Below, piece after piece: positions 25,240-36,009 of a stretch of DNA of 64,000 nucleotides. Origin of the DNA: Cyathus striatus (taxonomy: Eukaryota; Basidiomycota; Agaricomycetes; Agaricales; Nidulariaceae); NCBI GenBank assembly GCA_025738555.1, contig JAOVFP010000014.1, positions 1,054,001-1,118,000 of the forward strand, written 5' to 3'. Position numbers and translations under genes: made by a program. The notes below the pieces were generated by a model. It made no database searches. It saw nothing but the letters and a program-made list of their open reading frames with translations, and had not been told where the DNA came from. Numbering within the stretch: position 1 is the first letter of the stretch; the number at the start of each line of letters is the position of its first letter.

Positions 25240-26830
25240 GTAGGCGAAGTGGTAGTTATCACCTACTGCCACTTCTGTATGTGTGTTTCCGCTGTCAGTA
25301 TTTTGTAATTTTTCATATTAAATCCATCCACATGAACCTTAAAATGACAGTATGTTACAAGACGAATAGGCGCATCCGTAATCAGCATCGTTGATGCCAT
25401 CTTCGTATATGACTGTCCTAGACATATGTGAACTTTTTTGTGTTCGATTTCATTAGTGTACATCACATTAAATTTGAAATGACAGCTAAAAGCAAGTGAC
25501 TCCAAGCCAATTATAAGATGAGTAGGTGAAGAGGTAACATAGTCAGTACTCATCGTCTTCCCCTCTTCAAAATCTACAGTATAAGCTATTTTTGACACCC
25601 GAGCTCTTCATTGCTAATCGCTAATTATTGCAAGGTATTATAAAAAGCAGGTAATTAAGCACAATACAGGACAAGTGTGGAAACAGTACTAATACTGTGT
25701 TCAACTTCCACCACTGCCTAATCTATAGGCGAGGATGGTCTATATTTTGTGCTCGAACCCTCTATAGATACACAGTTACACTCAAGATACGGCTTTTAAA
25801 TTTCGAAATTTTGAGCTAGAATAAACCCAAGCAAGAAACTTACAGGATGTCTAGACACATTGGTAACCAACACCGTTTAGAACATTCTCTTGGGGAAGAA
25901 GAATCTTTTTCCAACTCTCCAGAACATTTACCTTTGATTTTGCGATAAGTGTAAGAATAACTATTAAGCAAGAAAGTAACTGGGAAGACTGGGATAAGTA
26001 GAACCATTTCTACTCATAACTATACTAATGGCGGCCTACAGTGGATTTTTAGTGAACTCTTCAAATGGTTATGCTGGATGCCACTTTTCTTTCCAATTTA
26101 AATCGGGCCGATTTAAATTCGAAATAAATTCGAAATTTGTGTTACACAAATTTACTTACAATAAAACAAGAACCTTATAGAACAAGTAGGTGATGAGGTC
26201 ATTAATATCACCACCTACAGCTCCTTTAGTTTGAATAGTAATACCAATATTTCAATCTTCCTATTTTATTATTTTTCATATTCTTTACAAGGCGAGTAGG
26301 CACATTGGTAATCAATGCACTCGAAGCTTCTTAGCATGATTAAAATATTCGCGAGCCCCTTTGTTTAACCTCACCAGTGTACCTCATTTACCACATGAAA
26401 TTTGAAATGACTGGTAAAACACTACTATGTGACTTCAATCACAAGATGAGTAGGTAAAGAGGTAACAGATTCAGTGAGTTAGTAATCGCTCTTCATCTTC
26501 TCCTCTTCGTACAATCTGACCGGAGTAATTTTTGAATCAGAGCTCTTCATTTATAGAATACTTCAAGGCCGAGTTGTCAGAGAAATAACGGGTGTGCGGA
26601 CGTGTAAATATTATACAGGACGAGCGGGAAAAATGATACCAACGCTGCGTATCTAGCATCCCCTACCCTGTCGGTCGCCGAGTCTATATCTTGTGTTCGA
26701 GCCTTTTATAGATACAACCTTTAAATTTTAAGCCAGAACGAGCCAAAGTGGCAAGAAACTTACAGGATAACTAGGTATATCGGTAATCAACACCGTCTAG
26801 AATGTTCTTTCGTCTTCATCAATTTTTCGA
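25240..26830 (-). repeat. Short-motif array, unit A (8 motifs)
   Basis: On the minus strand a motif of about 35 nt recurs eight times, near 26,795, 26,450, 26,310, 26,190, 25,870, 25,545, 25,385 and 25,245. Translated in the same frame relative to the motif it reads like VLITDVPTRLV, DYVTSSPTHLI or VITTTSPTPFV, and in many copies is followed by GTAAGTTTCTTG, a good 5' splice site. The order of four motif subtypes repeats twice, so the array itself arose by a duplication of about 0.9 kb. It may be a gene made of repeated micro-exons, or a repeat with a protein-like phase. No family recognised. Confidence 0.5.
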
Positions 26831-26899
26831 CTGAGTGTAAAACTAAGTATTAAGCAAGAATATAACGCAGGTAAGGGTTTTCTTTTGAACCAAAAGAAG

Positions 26900-28470
26900 T
26901 GATTGTTGATAGAGAAAGCAATCCATCCTCTCAACAGCTCCCGTACCTCTCTCGCATTGGCATTCCACCCATCCCTTACCATATTTCCCGGACCATGCAT
27001 GCATGCATGATACAGTCCGATTTCATATCCAACATACAGAGGTCCGATTCAAGGAAGTAAAAGGGTAGGGAACGGGTATACGAGTTCATGCAGATAAGAC
27101 GACTATCAGAAATCCAACACAATGTAGTCAGACACTTCAGATGAATAAGTACATTACACAGCCCATCATGTGCACCACTTTCTAATGCTAACCCCAACGA
27201 TCTATATCTTCCATCATGGCATCCATGTGAATAATAAGTGTGTCTGGGCTACGAAGGCATGCAGGCCATAGAGCACTCGAGATTATTAAAAATTGACGTA
27301 ACACTTTAGCTTCCTGAACAATGAAAGCGGAGGAGAGTAGAATAGATGAGGGACGAAGATAGTTTCAGGGTAAGAAAGTGGAGGGAAGCGAGGAAGGAGG
27401 GAAAGAGGGAGAAACAGCGGTGAAGAAGGGGAAGAAAAGGGAAGGGAGTGGGAAGGGAAGGGAGTGGGAAGGGAAGGGAGTGGGAAGGGGAGGAAAGAGG
27501 AAGTTGTATGTACAGCATCATCGTGAGCGATGCAGACACGACCACCACCTACAAACCACTACCGAAGCTATGGTCACGACCAACGCCAGCCACTGTCTGC
27601 CCTTGTCTCGTAGATGGGTAGAGCGTACACCACGTCCAATCGTTGCACATTGACACACTATCTGCCAGCATCACTATGTCGCCTATGCCCATGCCCATCC
27701 CCTTCCGCAGTCCAAAAGACACAACCCGCACAACTACATAAGATGAATGAAGAATCACTCACCCTAACTCGTCCCCCTCCTCCCGCTTCCAATACAGAGC
27801 CAATTGCTTCCCTCTAACTAGATGCTTCCCGCGCATAGTGTATGTGTTCCTGCACGTCTCGTATCGCACACCGGAGGATTGTCCGGCGCGCGGTGTTTCC
27901 CACGTGCCCCCGTTCATGAATTGCGAGAGGAAGTGGAGGTGGTATGCTCTCGGGAAGGGATGAGCGAGGTGATGACGAAGGGAGGAACGGAAGGGAGGGA
28001 GCAGAGAGGTGCTGGACGAGAACGGAGATACAAAGAGTGACGTAAGTACAAAGTGACAAAGGACAGAAGATAAAGATGGGTACGTGGAGATGGGACATAA
28101 GTAGAGGAGGGAAAGGAAGGAGAGGGAAGAAAACGATGGAGAGGACGGAGGTAACAGAATAAGATGAGGGAGATGGTGGAAACAGAACGCGAAGGAACAG
28201 GGAGTAAGGGGAAAGAATGAGAACGAGAAAGGACATACCCTAGTAACCCTACGTCCATCCCTGAACTTGCACACGCACCCTCGTATGCACCAGCTACTCC
28301 TACACCTTCGAAGACCAATATACCAAGGCAGCGTATATCAACGCCCTTCTCGCACCCAGTTTTATCTCCGAAACGTACTCCCGTTCACCACTGCACAGTG
28401 GAGCCAGCGAGAGCTATGGCGCGATATATGCGAACCTTGTATGTTAGAACTGTGCTATCGCCTGTAAGAT
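26900..28470 (-). repeat. Dispersed repeat R, copy 3
   Basis: Inverted copy of 1-1.85 kb that includes the last block (26,900-26,990 on the minus strand resembles 1,745-1,840 of copy 1). It forms the left part of duplication unit B. Short ORFs within it are low-complexity and not supported as genes. Confidence 0.55.
27438..27492. repeat. 16-bp minisatellite
   Basis: Three tandem copies of GAAGGGAGTGGGAAGG inside repeat R copy 3. Confidence 0.8.
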
Positions 28471-28844
28471 AGGAATAAGGGACAGTTGTAAGCAGAACAC
28501 GAGACATACTGTAATGCAGAAGCTGACTCGTTGATTATTGTAGCGGTGTTGGAAGGAAGGAGTGAGCGGCAGTTCTTCGTGACCCTAGCCAATACAAATC
28601 GAGAATTGAACTTGGCTGGAGAGTTAACGTTGGGAGAGACTTTTACAGACATTAATAGAACTTTAACAAAGTTGCTCTGAAGATAAACAATGTAACTTCA
28701 AGATAGCAGCAACACTTTAAAAGAACGCCATGGAGGCTGCAAGAAAGAGAAGGGACTCGAGCAAGACTCGAGAGCGGTTGCCTTAGCAAAATACAACCAA
28801 ACACGCCTCTTACCAAAAGACACGTGCGCCGAACGCTGGTTAAT

Positions 28845-28918
28845 GGGCCGATGGCGTGGTTGGTTATCGCATCTGTCTAACACACAGAAGGTCCTCAGTT
28901 CGAGCCCGGGTCAGCCCA
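28845..28918 (+). tRNA. tRNA-Val(AAC)
   Basis: 74 nt cloverleaf: acceptor GGGCCGA/TCAGCCC with one C/A mismatch, D arm GCGT...TCGC, anticodon stem TCTGT/ACAGA with loop CTAACAC (anticodon AAC, valine), T arm CTCAG TTCGAGC CCGGG, discriminator A. The B box AGTTCGAGCC is intact. No intron is present. About 4.08 kb after its weaker twin at 24,768, at the same place in the duplicated unit. Confidence 0.75.
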
Positions 28919-29324
28919 TTTGAGCAGTCGAAAAATTCTTTTACCACTTGATTCTCGTATGTACAAGTACTGTAAGTTGGTGATGATTTCCCTCCACACT
29001 ATTAAGTATATGATTTTTGCATGCTCACAATAAAGGTCATACAAAATAGCAAAACCAAAAGACAGATGGGCTCAGTGGTATCATTGATTCCTTCATCATA
29101 TTCATGCACATGATCTGCCTTCTGAAAATATGATGCTGGACATAGTAAAGACAAAATGAAAATGAAAATCTTTATTGATTCATTCCTCTCGAGCCTAGTG
29201 GAGCCCCACAGTGAAGCAATGATTCTAGTAGGATTATGTGTACACACAACAATATTACACTCCACTTTTAAATCTTAGATTAGAGGTCAATGGTGTTACA
29301 CAGAGCTACGAGACAGCAACAACC

Positions 29325-31950
29325 TTACAAAAGGAGTAGGCGAAGCGGTAATTATCACCTACTGCCACTCATTTATATGCACCTCCGCACTTAGTATTTT
29401 GTGAAACTTCTTTATGTTCGATCTCATCAATGTACATCACATTAAATTTGAAATGACTGCTAAAAGTAAATGACTTCGACTCAATTACAAGATGAGTAGG
29501 TGAAGGGGTAACATAGTCAGGACTCTTTGTCTTCCCCTCTTCAAGGTCTACATTAAAAGTTATTTTTGACGTCATTGCTAATCACTAATTATTGCAAGGT
29601 ATTATAAAAAGCAGGTAATTAAGCACAATACAGGACAAGTGTAGAAACAGTACTAATACTGTGTTCAAGCGGATGGTCTATATTTTGCGCTTGAGACCTT
29701 CAAGTTATATGTACACAGTAACACCCAAGATACATTTTTGAAATTTTGAGTTAGAATCACCCCAAGTAAGAAATTTACAGCTTGAGCATGTCTGGTACAT
29801 TGGTAACCAACACTCTTGCTAAGTCAGGTGGAAAAATATTTACCATTGATTTTTCGAATAGCAGGGAAGACTGAGGTGTGTAGGGTAATGTCTATGCATA
29901 ACTGTGCTAACATACAGCTGCTTTTTAGTCAACTCTTCGAATACGGTGCAATACTCTGGCTACTACTAGGTATGTACACTCCCCTTTCCAATCTAAATCT
30001 AACTTTTCGAAATTCGTGTTACACCCAAAGTTAAAAGAAAACAAAAACCTCAAAGAACAAGTAGGCGAAGATGTAATTGATATCACAACCTATAGCTTCT
30101 TTAGTTTGAACAGTAATACCAATATTTTCAATCTAGATCTGCCTCTTTTGTGATTTATATTCATATGAACTTTATAGTGGCAGTACCTTACAAGACGAGT
30201 AGGCACATCTGTAATCAATACACTCGAAGCCTCTTCCCATAATTAAAGTAGTTGCTAGCCTTTTTTGTTTGATCTCATCAGTGTACATAGTACACTACAT
30301 GAACTTTGAAATGACTGTTAAAAACCCTACAAGTGACTTCAATTGTAAGACGAGTAGGTGAATAGGTAACACAAACTTAACTCAGTCATTGTTCAGCTCA
30401 TGACAAGAAGCACTGCCTAAATTACAGCAGCATGCCTCACATGCCATTTCATTTTTACTGAGCATGACCGAACAGTTGGTCAAAATAGTACAGTAATATG
30501 GCCAATGTCACAAAAGTTGAGTTTGCCATGTGATGAATTATGGTACATTGTAATGCCTTAAGGCAGCCGCTGCCACATAAGGCAAATTGTTGAACACGAA
30601 TCCTTAAACAGTCTTTAAAGGCATCGCGGAGAGCCTTAGAACGTGATGTGAGGGCCCACTGTGAAGTCTTACAATACATTCATTCTCTACAATTGCTTAT
30701 AATATGGTGTAAGGATACTCGAAAAAAATGATCATCTGTTTTTATTCCATTCGGAAGCCTAAATTGCGATGATTCTAATAAATAGATTGGTATTGGACTA
30801 AAAACTACATACATACAAAACTACATACTATAAATGCTACTCATTGTTACTTAAGTCTTCAGTACTTCAGTACCAATGTCACTTACCAAGCCATTTTGCT
30901 TACCTTCACGCTCTCTACAACTTCACTTACCTTGTGTGTAAACGAGAAAGTCAGTGCTCTTTTATACATCTCAGGCAGATGTTTTAGTCATCACACCCGG
31001 ATCTTGCACTGTCTCGGCAGGGGGGTTTCCAAGTTCCGGAACCAACTCTGAAGCTCTCTCCAGGCCAATCCAGACCTACCCACATCTCCGTATACTTACA
31101 TTAGTCACACTGTCATAATCCCGAGCCCCGTCACAATGTATGCGAGCCGAGGGATATTCATTTTACTACATTTTTTACTACCTCTGCGATACATCACGAT
31201 TTTACTATAGCCAGTGAGTTAAGTACAAGAGTAAGTACCTCCACAATATATCTAATGGATGCCACACAGCCGCACTCAGTACTCTTTTTCGGATGGCCTA
31301 CAAGTAATACTATGAACTAAATAATACTACGGCCACCTTGGAATCCATGTGTAATCTTACGAAAACCTTAACTTTTGCTTCACGAAACCCCGTGGCCTAA
31401 AAACGTATTGCAATGAAGCCCGTGCCTTATGATGGAATATGACAGGCTTAGAATAATTTATATCATGCCTTTTAAGAACGTTATAATGTATGGTGTTGAG
31501 ATTTAAGGCTTAAGGCCTTACAATGCGATTCGGACTTTCGTGACATAATGCCTTGTGTGGAAAACTAAGTTTTCATGACATGAAATTCCAAAGTCTATAG
31601 AATCTCATTTCAAATGTTTTTTAAGTTGTCCCTTTTTTATGCCAATATGTCACGATGATTCAGAGATATTTTTCACATCAAATCGCGAGAATATCCTAAG
31701 GCCTCATTAGAGAAAACGACAGGCATGGAAATATTATACAGGACGAGCGGGCAAAATGGTACCAACACAGCACGTCCCGCCTCCTCTACCCTGTTAATCA
31801 TGTCACCGACTATATATTTTGTGTTTGAACCCGTGGGGATATACCCCTTACACTTTGAAATTTTGGGTTAGAATAAGCTCAAGCAAGAAACTTACAAGAT
31901 GCCTAGGTATATCAGTAACTAACATCGTCTAGAACGTTCTTTCATTGCTC
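29325..31950 (-). repeat. Short-motif array, unit B (7 motifs), split by an insertion
   Basis: Second copy of the array of unit A, with motifs near 31,925, 30,365, 30,210, 30,075, 29,805, 29,510 and 29,330. The counterpart of the motif at 25,385 is lost. Between the first two motifs the spacing is about 1.56 kb instead of 0.34 kb because of an insertion at about 30,380-31,700. Confidence 0.5.
30380..31700. mobile_element. Unclassified 1.3-kb insertion in unit B
   Basis: Sequence present in unit B but absent from unit A at the matching place. Unit A continues from GGTAAC straight to a segment leading into ATATTATACAGGACGAGCGGG within about 150 bp, whereas in unit B these points are about 1.35 kb apart. 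It contains several TAAGGC and CCTTAAGGC motifs but no coding region; exact ends and target duplication are not clear. Confidence 0.45.
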
Positions 31951-32049
31951 TTGGCCTTAGGTTGATTTTTAGTTTTCGAATGAGTGAAGGCTAAATATTA
32001 ACCAAGAATGTCATGTAATGTAATAGACATGGCTAGGCGGCGAGACAGG

Positions 32050-32640
32050 ATACTAGGCTCACTACATCTTGTATAACTACAACATTTTCTTTGGAGCACT
32101 GTAAATTCCTTATATAAGTGAAAGGCTAGCAGTTGCCAGTAACCTTTAGCTTCCTTTCATCTGGTTGTCTGTACCAAGTATGTACTATCTACTTATATGC
32201 CATTTTTTGAGCTCGATCCACTAGGAAGCTAGTACATATTTCAACTCCAATAATACTCCGAAATCCTTGATTTTCAAGCACCATGACAAAACCTCAGCGA
32301 GTCACACTCTATTATCATATTCATCATGATTTGTTGATAAATATACCCGAAGATGTCGTTCGGTATTGAGTGAGTGCCCTTTACACCAGCATAAAGTACA
32401 TGTAGACATAACTTATATACATAGGTAGATGCGCAGTGTCTCATAACACCATTAGTTCTGTAATACGAATATTTGATTCCATTCTGTATAATGTAGCAGT
32501 CCGACAGTAAGTACATGGTAAATAACCCGTCTTGGTAATTTTACCATCATATTCTGAATCCCTTCAAGGGTCCCGCTCCCGAAGAACTCCTGAATGGACA
32601 ACATTGGTTCAATACGAAACATAAAGTTCATAACAAACCG
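32050..32640. other. Intergenic
   Basis: No gene, RNA or repeat recognised. Confidence 0.4.
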
Positions 32641-33330
32641 CGCACCATGATTAAAAAAGAGTCTCCTCCAAAGGCACGCCCATCATAGAACACAGGCATG
32701 CCGCACGATCCACTAAGCTCCAGCGAGATCTGTAGCTCTTGCTCAGCGAGATTGGACTTGCCATTATTCACAAAGACCGGAGTCATCCACTTCAGAGCCA
32801 GTTCCTTTGAAAGTCACTGTCGTCCCCCAACTCCTCGCGCTCATACAGGTCAACAAGACCAAACATCCCCTTACCCAACTCCCTCTTCTGGCTGTACCAA
32901 GCAGAAGAGGACTCCGCCGAACCGAGTGAGCACCACTTCCCCTCACAGCCGCTGACTCCAACCTCAACCATCTTCCGTAGCCTAAACACAGGACAGTTGT
33001 GGCCTTCAACCTCGGCAAAGTGGGCCAGATAATACCGACGGATGGGAAGGCCTGTAGCTTCCACTTGCGCAGCTGTCATTTTTGACCTGTACGACAATGA
33101 ATCAGGGTGTTCCGCAGCTTCAACGAGTCTCAGGAATGGTTGGGAGTTGGCTGGCGGGTGGGAGGTAGTTCCGTCAAGCTGCGCAGCAGTGGAAGCTACC
33201 AGCATCAGTTCAGTACACTGCGCCTGGCAGCTAACAAAATACATTAGAAAGACAATAGCAACATGACCAAAGCAAACTCACTCAGCAGGAGAGGACAGGC
33301 TACCTGCATTAGGGACTGTAGCCTCAGCTG
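32640..33330 (-). CDS. C-terminal exons of an uncharacterised protein (may belong to the membrane-protein gene upstream)
   Basis: On the minus strand a conserved-looking coding stretch contains PIRRYYLAHFAEVEGHNCPV, then LRKMVEVGVSGCEGKWCS and SSAWYSQKRELGKGMFGLVD, and continues in another frame as KWMTPVFVNNGKSNLAEQE and GGDSFLIMVRG, ending near 32,650. The frame change near 32,810 needs either a small intron or a frameshift. I do not recognise the family. It lies downstream of, and in the same direction as, the membrane-protein exon at 34,324-35,038 and may be its cytoplasmic C-terminus after several small exons. Confidence 0.45.
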
Positions 33331-33863
33331 AATCCTCCGTGGCAGGATACTGTAGCAACGGTAGTGATACCTCTGAGGCAGGGCTGCTCGTTGATCCATT
33401 AGCATAAACGAAGGCGACGCCCGAGTCCCCTATGAAAGAGTTAGTATCATCGTCAAGCTCATAACGTAGAACACCAACCCAAGTTCAAGTCGTGCGTGGG
33501 TACCTTCGACCCTGCGCCCTGATATATAGCCGTAACTTCGAGGTCCATGGTGTCCCCAACGCGATCTATGAAGTACTAGTGTTAGCCCTGCAAGATGAGT
33601 ACATGAAAAGCTGAACATACCATCCACTCCGAATCCAGCACCATCTCTCGCTCCGACATGCCCAGTGTGAGCTATCGCAGACAAACCATTCGATGTTTGA
33701 CTGCATCCTACAGCAGCAAGAATCTGAGAAAACCCAGCATATAAGGAAGTCAAAAACAAGGTACGTACCATCGGAAAAACGAGAATAGATAGCGTGTATT
33801 CCTACCGATTGCTGAATAGCAATAGTTAGAATAAGCGCAGGCTGGATCTGAGTCTTCGTCTCA

Positions 33864-34260
33864 GTCTGCTGCTGAAGAGCAAGCAGGGTGGGCGACGAAG
33901 TAGGAACATCCTTGACGCCGTCTGTAGGTGTGCTGTCAACGCGTGAGACAATGCCGATGGAATGCACACATACCATGACAATTCGAACCCGTATCCTTCG
34001 CACTAGTGGTACCAAAGGTATCTCCACCCTTGCGTGCTGGGGAATTATCCTTCACGCTCGCACAAAACAGAATAGCATCGGTTTGAGACCGGATTTGAGA
34101 TGTCTCCGTCGTAGTCTGCTGCTGAGGAGCAAGCAGAGTGAGTGACAAAGTAGTTGCGTCTGCGACGCCATCTGTAGATGCATTGTCGACGCAAAAGGCA
34201 AGACCAATGAAATGGATACATACCATGACATTCCGAATGTGTCTCCCTCTCGCTAGTGGT
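33864..34260 (-). repeat. Tandemly duplicated small-exon cassette
   Basis: Two 147 bp copies, 33,864-34,010 and 34,114-34,260, period 250 bp. Each carries, on the minus strand, an exon-like segment ending CATG before GTATGTG or GTATGTA (donor), then a short segment ending CTACAG and a segment ending TGCTCTTCAG or TGCTCCTCAG before CAGCAGACT. This suggests that one or two small exons and their introns were duplicated in the membrane-protein gene. Confidence 0.6.
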
Positions 34261-34323
34261 ATCTACACCTATGAACTGTGGTGAGAAACGCCAAAACAGA
34301 TATGAAATCGGACGCCCACTTAC

Positions 34324-35038
34324 CATTACGCTCGGCAACGTCATCATCTTCACGTGCGCCTGCTGGGGAAGCATCCTTCCTGCTCGCACAAAACACACCT
34401 ACCAGAAAGGGAACAACGACGGAGAGTGCCCAAATTAACAGAACAGATCCGCCATCCGGAATCGCACGACGTAGGGTAGGACGAGGAGTGGGAAACACCG
34501 CAGCTATGGAAGATATGGAGGTTCGGGTCGGAGTGGTGTGTGTTCGAGTGGGGGTCGCAGTCCCGGCATTGAGCGTGGACGACAAATCCAATCGACCGAT
34601 ATATGAAGAAAGCCAGTGAAGGCCTTGAATGACACTGCTTGCTAAGTTGAGGTGAACACTTGTAGCAGCTGGAGTTGGGAGAACGCCGACGGCAGCGGTA
34701 GGTGCTGGGAAAGGGGGTACAGGTGCACTGGGTATATGCGCAACGGAGGGCAAAGCAAATAGGTTGTGTGGTTCTTCATCAGGGTTCGAAATACAAGCAT
34801 ATTCATGGAGAGTAGCGAGTAGAGAAGGAGAAGAGCTTGAATCGGCAGAAAGAGAGAAATAATTTGCACAAAGGACTCGACATAATACAGACGTATCGGA
34901 ATTGACGTAACAAGCATGATCTTTCGAAGCAGTATTAGGTTCATGCGAAGCAGGGCGAAAATCTGAAATAAGAGATTGTTCAGGAAAGCGAAGGGGAAGT
35001 GCAAGTAGTAAAATCATAAACAGAGCAAGGGGAGCCAT
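34324..35038 (-). CDS. Probable single-pass membrane protein, first large exon
   Basis: Starts at the ATG at 35,038, which gives a clear signal sequence (MAPLALFMILLLALPLRF). About 238 codons follow: an extracellular part with four Cys near residues 40-60 (ACYVNSD...LCRVLCANYF) and a further Cys about 20 residues on, a long Pro/Thr/Ser-rich stalk, a hydrophobic membrane span at about 197-217 (SVLLIWALSVVVPFLVGVF), and a short basic then acidic tail. The exon ends at a good GTAAGTG donor (34,323). The gene continues to the left through small, partly duplicated exons (33.5-34.3 kb), possibly to about 32,640. Longer minus-strand reading through 35,038-35,720 is serine-rich and not convincing as protein. 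Confidence 0.55.
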
Positions 35039-35786
35039 TTTGATCGTTTGGGAGAAAGGGGTACACAACCTCGATCCCAAGTAAAGGAACCTGAGGCTGT
35101 GTACGTTCGAGCGAAGCGCTTCGACTTGAAGCTTCGCGCGAAGGAGATAGAAAGTTCCCAACAGTCAGCCACCAAACTTTGGTGATTTCGGATAGAGCAA
35201 AAATGGCCGATAAGATTGACCGAAACCGGAGGGTAGGATTTCTCGAGAGAGAGAGGGATGGAAAGGAGGTACTGTTTCTTCGATAGGCCTTGAGGATCGA
35301 AGTTAACGGATGAAGAGAAAACCCCTCACTGGTCGGCCTCAGTGATGCAAAACGTACAAACGCGCGGTAGACCAAGGAGGAAGGAAGGAGAGAGGGCGAG
35401 AGGGATTGATGAAGAAAGTAACCTGAGTTTCTCCTGAACTTGATGCCTGAGGCCTTGAACACGCGAGGAAGGAGGGAGGTAGAGGCTGAAGACGCGTCAG
35501 CCGCACAGCCGCGACAACGAGAAGAGCGCTTGGTGCGACAGACCAAGGAGAGGGCGAAATTAAGAGAGGGAGTACACGAGAAGACGCAAGTAGTGGTATC
35601 CTTTGGAGAGCGAAGGAAGGTTCTGAAGTTTGGTGCTTCAGTAGGGGAGGAGGCAAAGATGGAAGAGTATGTCTGCCCCAGAAATCGACTCTTAATGGTT
35701 GAATCTAGACCATTGTCCACGTGATCGTAATTTGCGCACGGACCATTTTGTCACGTGCGGCCAACGCCGTCAACACCGACTCGGAG

Positions 35787-35795
35787 TCGGAGCAC
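35787..35795. repeat. Target-site duplication, left (9 bp)
   Basis: TCGGAGCAC, identical to 43,415-43,423, directly outside the left terminal inverted repeat. Confidence 0.9.
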
Positions 35796-36009
35796 TAGAC
35801 CGGTAGCCGGTCGGTATCGTGGTAAACCACGTGATATGAACGATTGAATCGTGTCGATATACCGACCGGTCCAACTCGTAAGATTTTGGCAGGCAGTCCC
35901 TTACGTCCCTCAAACCTTCCTTTTTGGGATTCTTGGATGCTCTCGTGCATCGTGTCAAGCTCCCTCACTCTGTCCCCTTGTCTGTTCCATCCTCCTCCCC
36001 TCCTCCCTC
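35796..36009 (+). repeat. Left terminal inverted repeat (214 bp)
   Basis: Begins TAGACCGGTAGCCGGT. It aligns without gaps to the reverse complement of 43,201-43,414; the few differences are mostly C/T or G/A, with some clustered near 35,942-35,960. It contains its own internal palindromes: GTGGTAAACCAC, and CCGGTCGGTATCG facing CGATATACCGACCGG about 35 bp further in. Confidence 0.95.

Noticed and set aside
27759..28318. Overlapping minus-strand frames rich in Ser, Phe and Pro
   Set aside because: They lie in repeat R and come from pyrimidine tracts; several frames are open at once, which indicates composition rather than coding.
7670..30600. Shared palindrome AATGCCTTAAGGCA near 7,675 and 30,555 as a common element
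   Set aside because: The match does not extend beyond the palindrome itself, so it may be chance.
25240..31950. CRISPR-like array from the recurring short motif
   Set aside because: Spacing is irregular (about 120-350 bp), motifs are diverged and translate in phase, and the genome is fungal.
34980..35720. Long minus-strand frame upstream of the membrane-protein gene, and the overlapping plus-strand frame 35,440-35,724
   Set aside because: Ser/Arg/Leu-rich composition without domain, no good start context, and it overlaps the better supported signal-peptide start at 35,038 in another frame.
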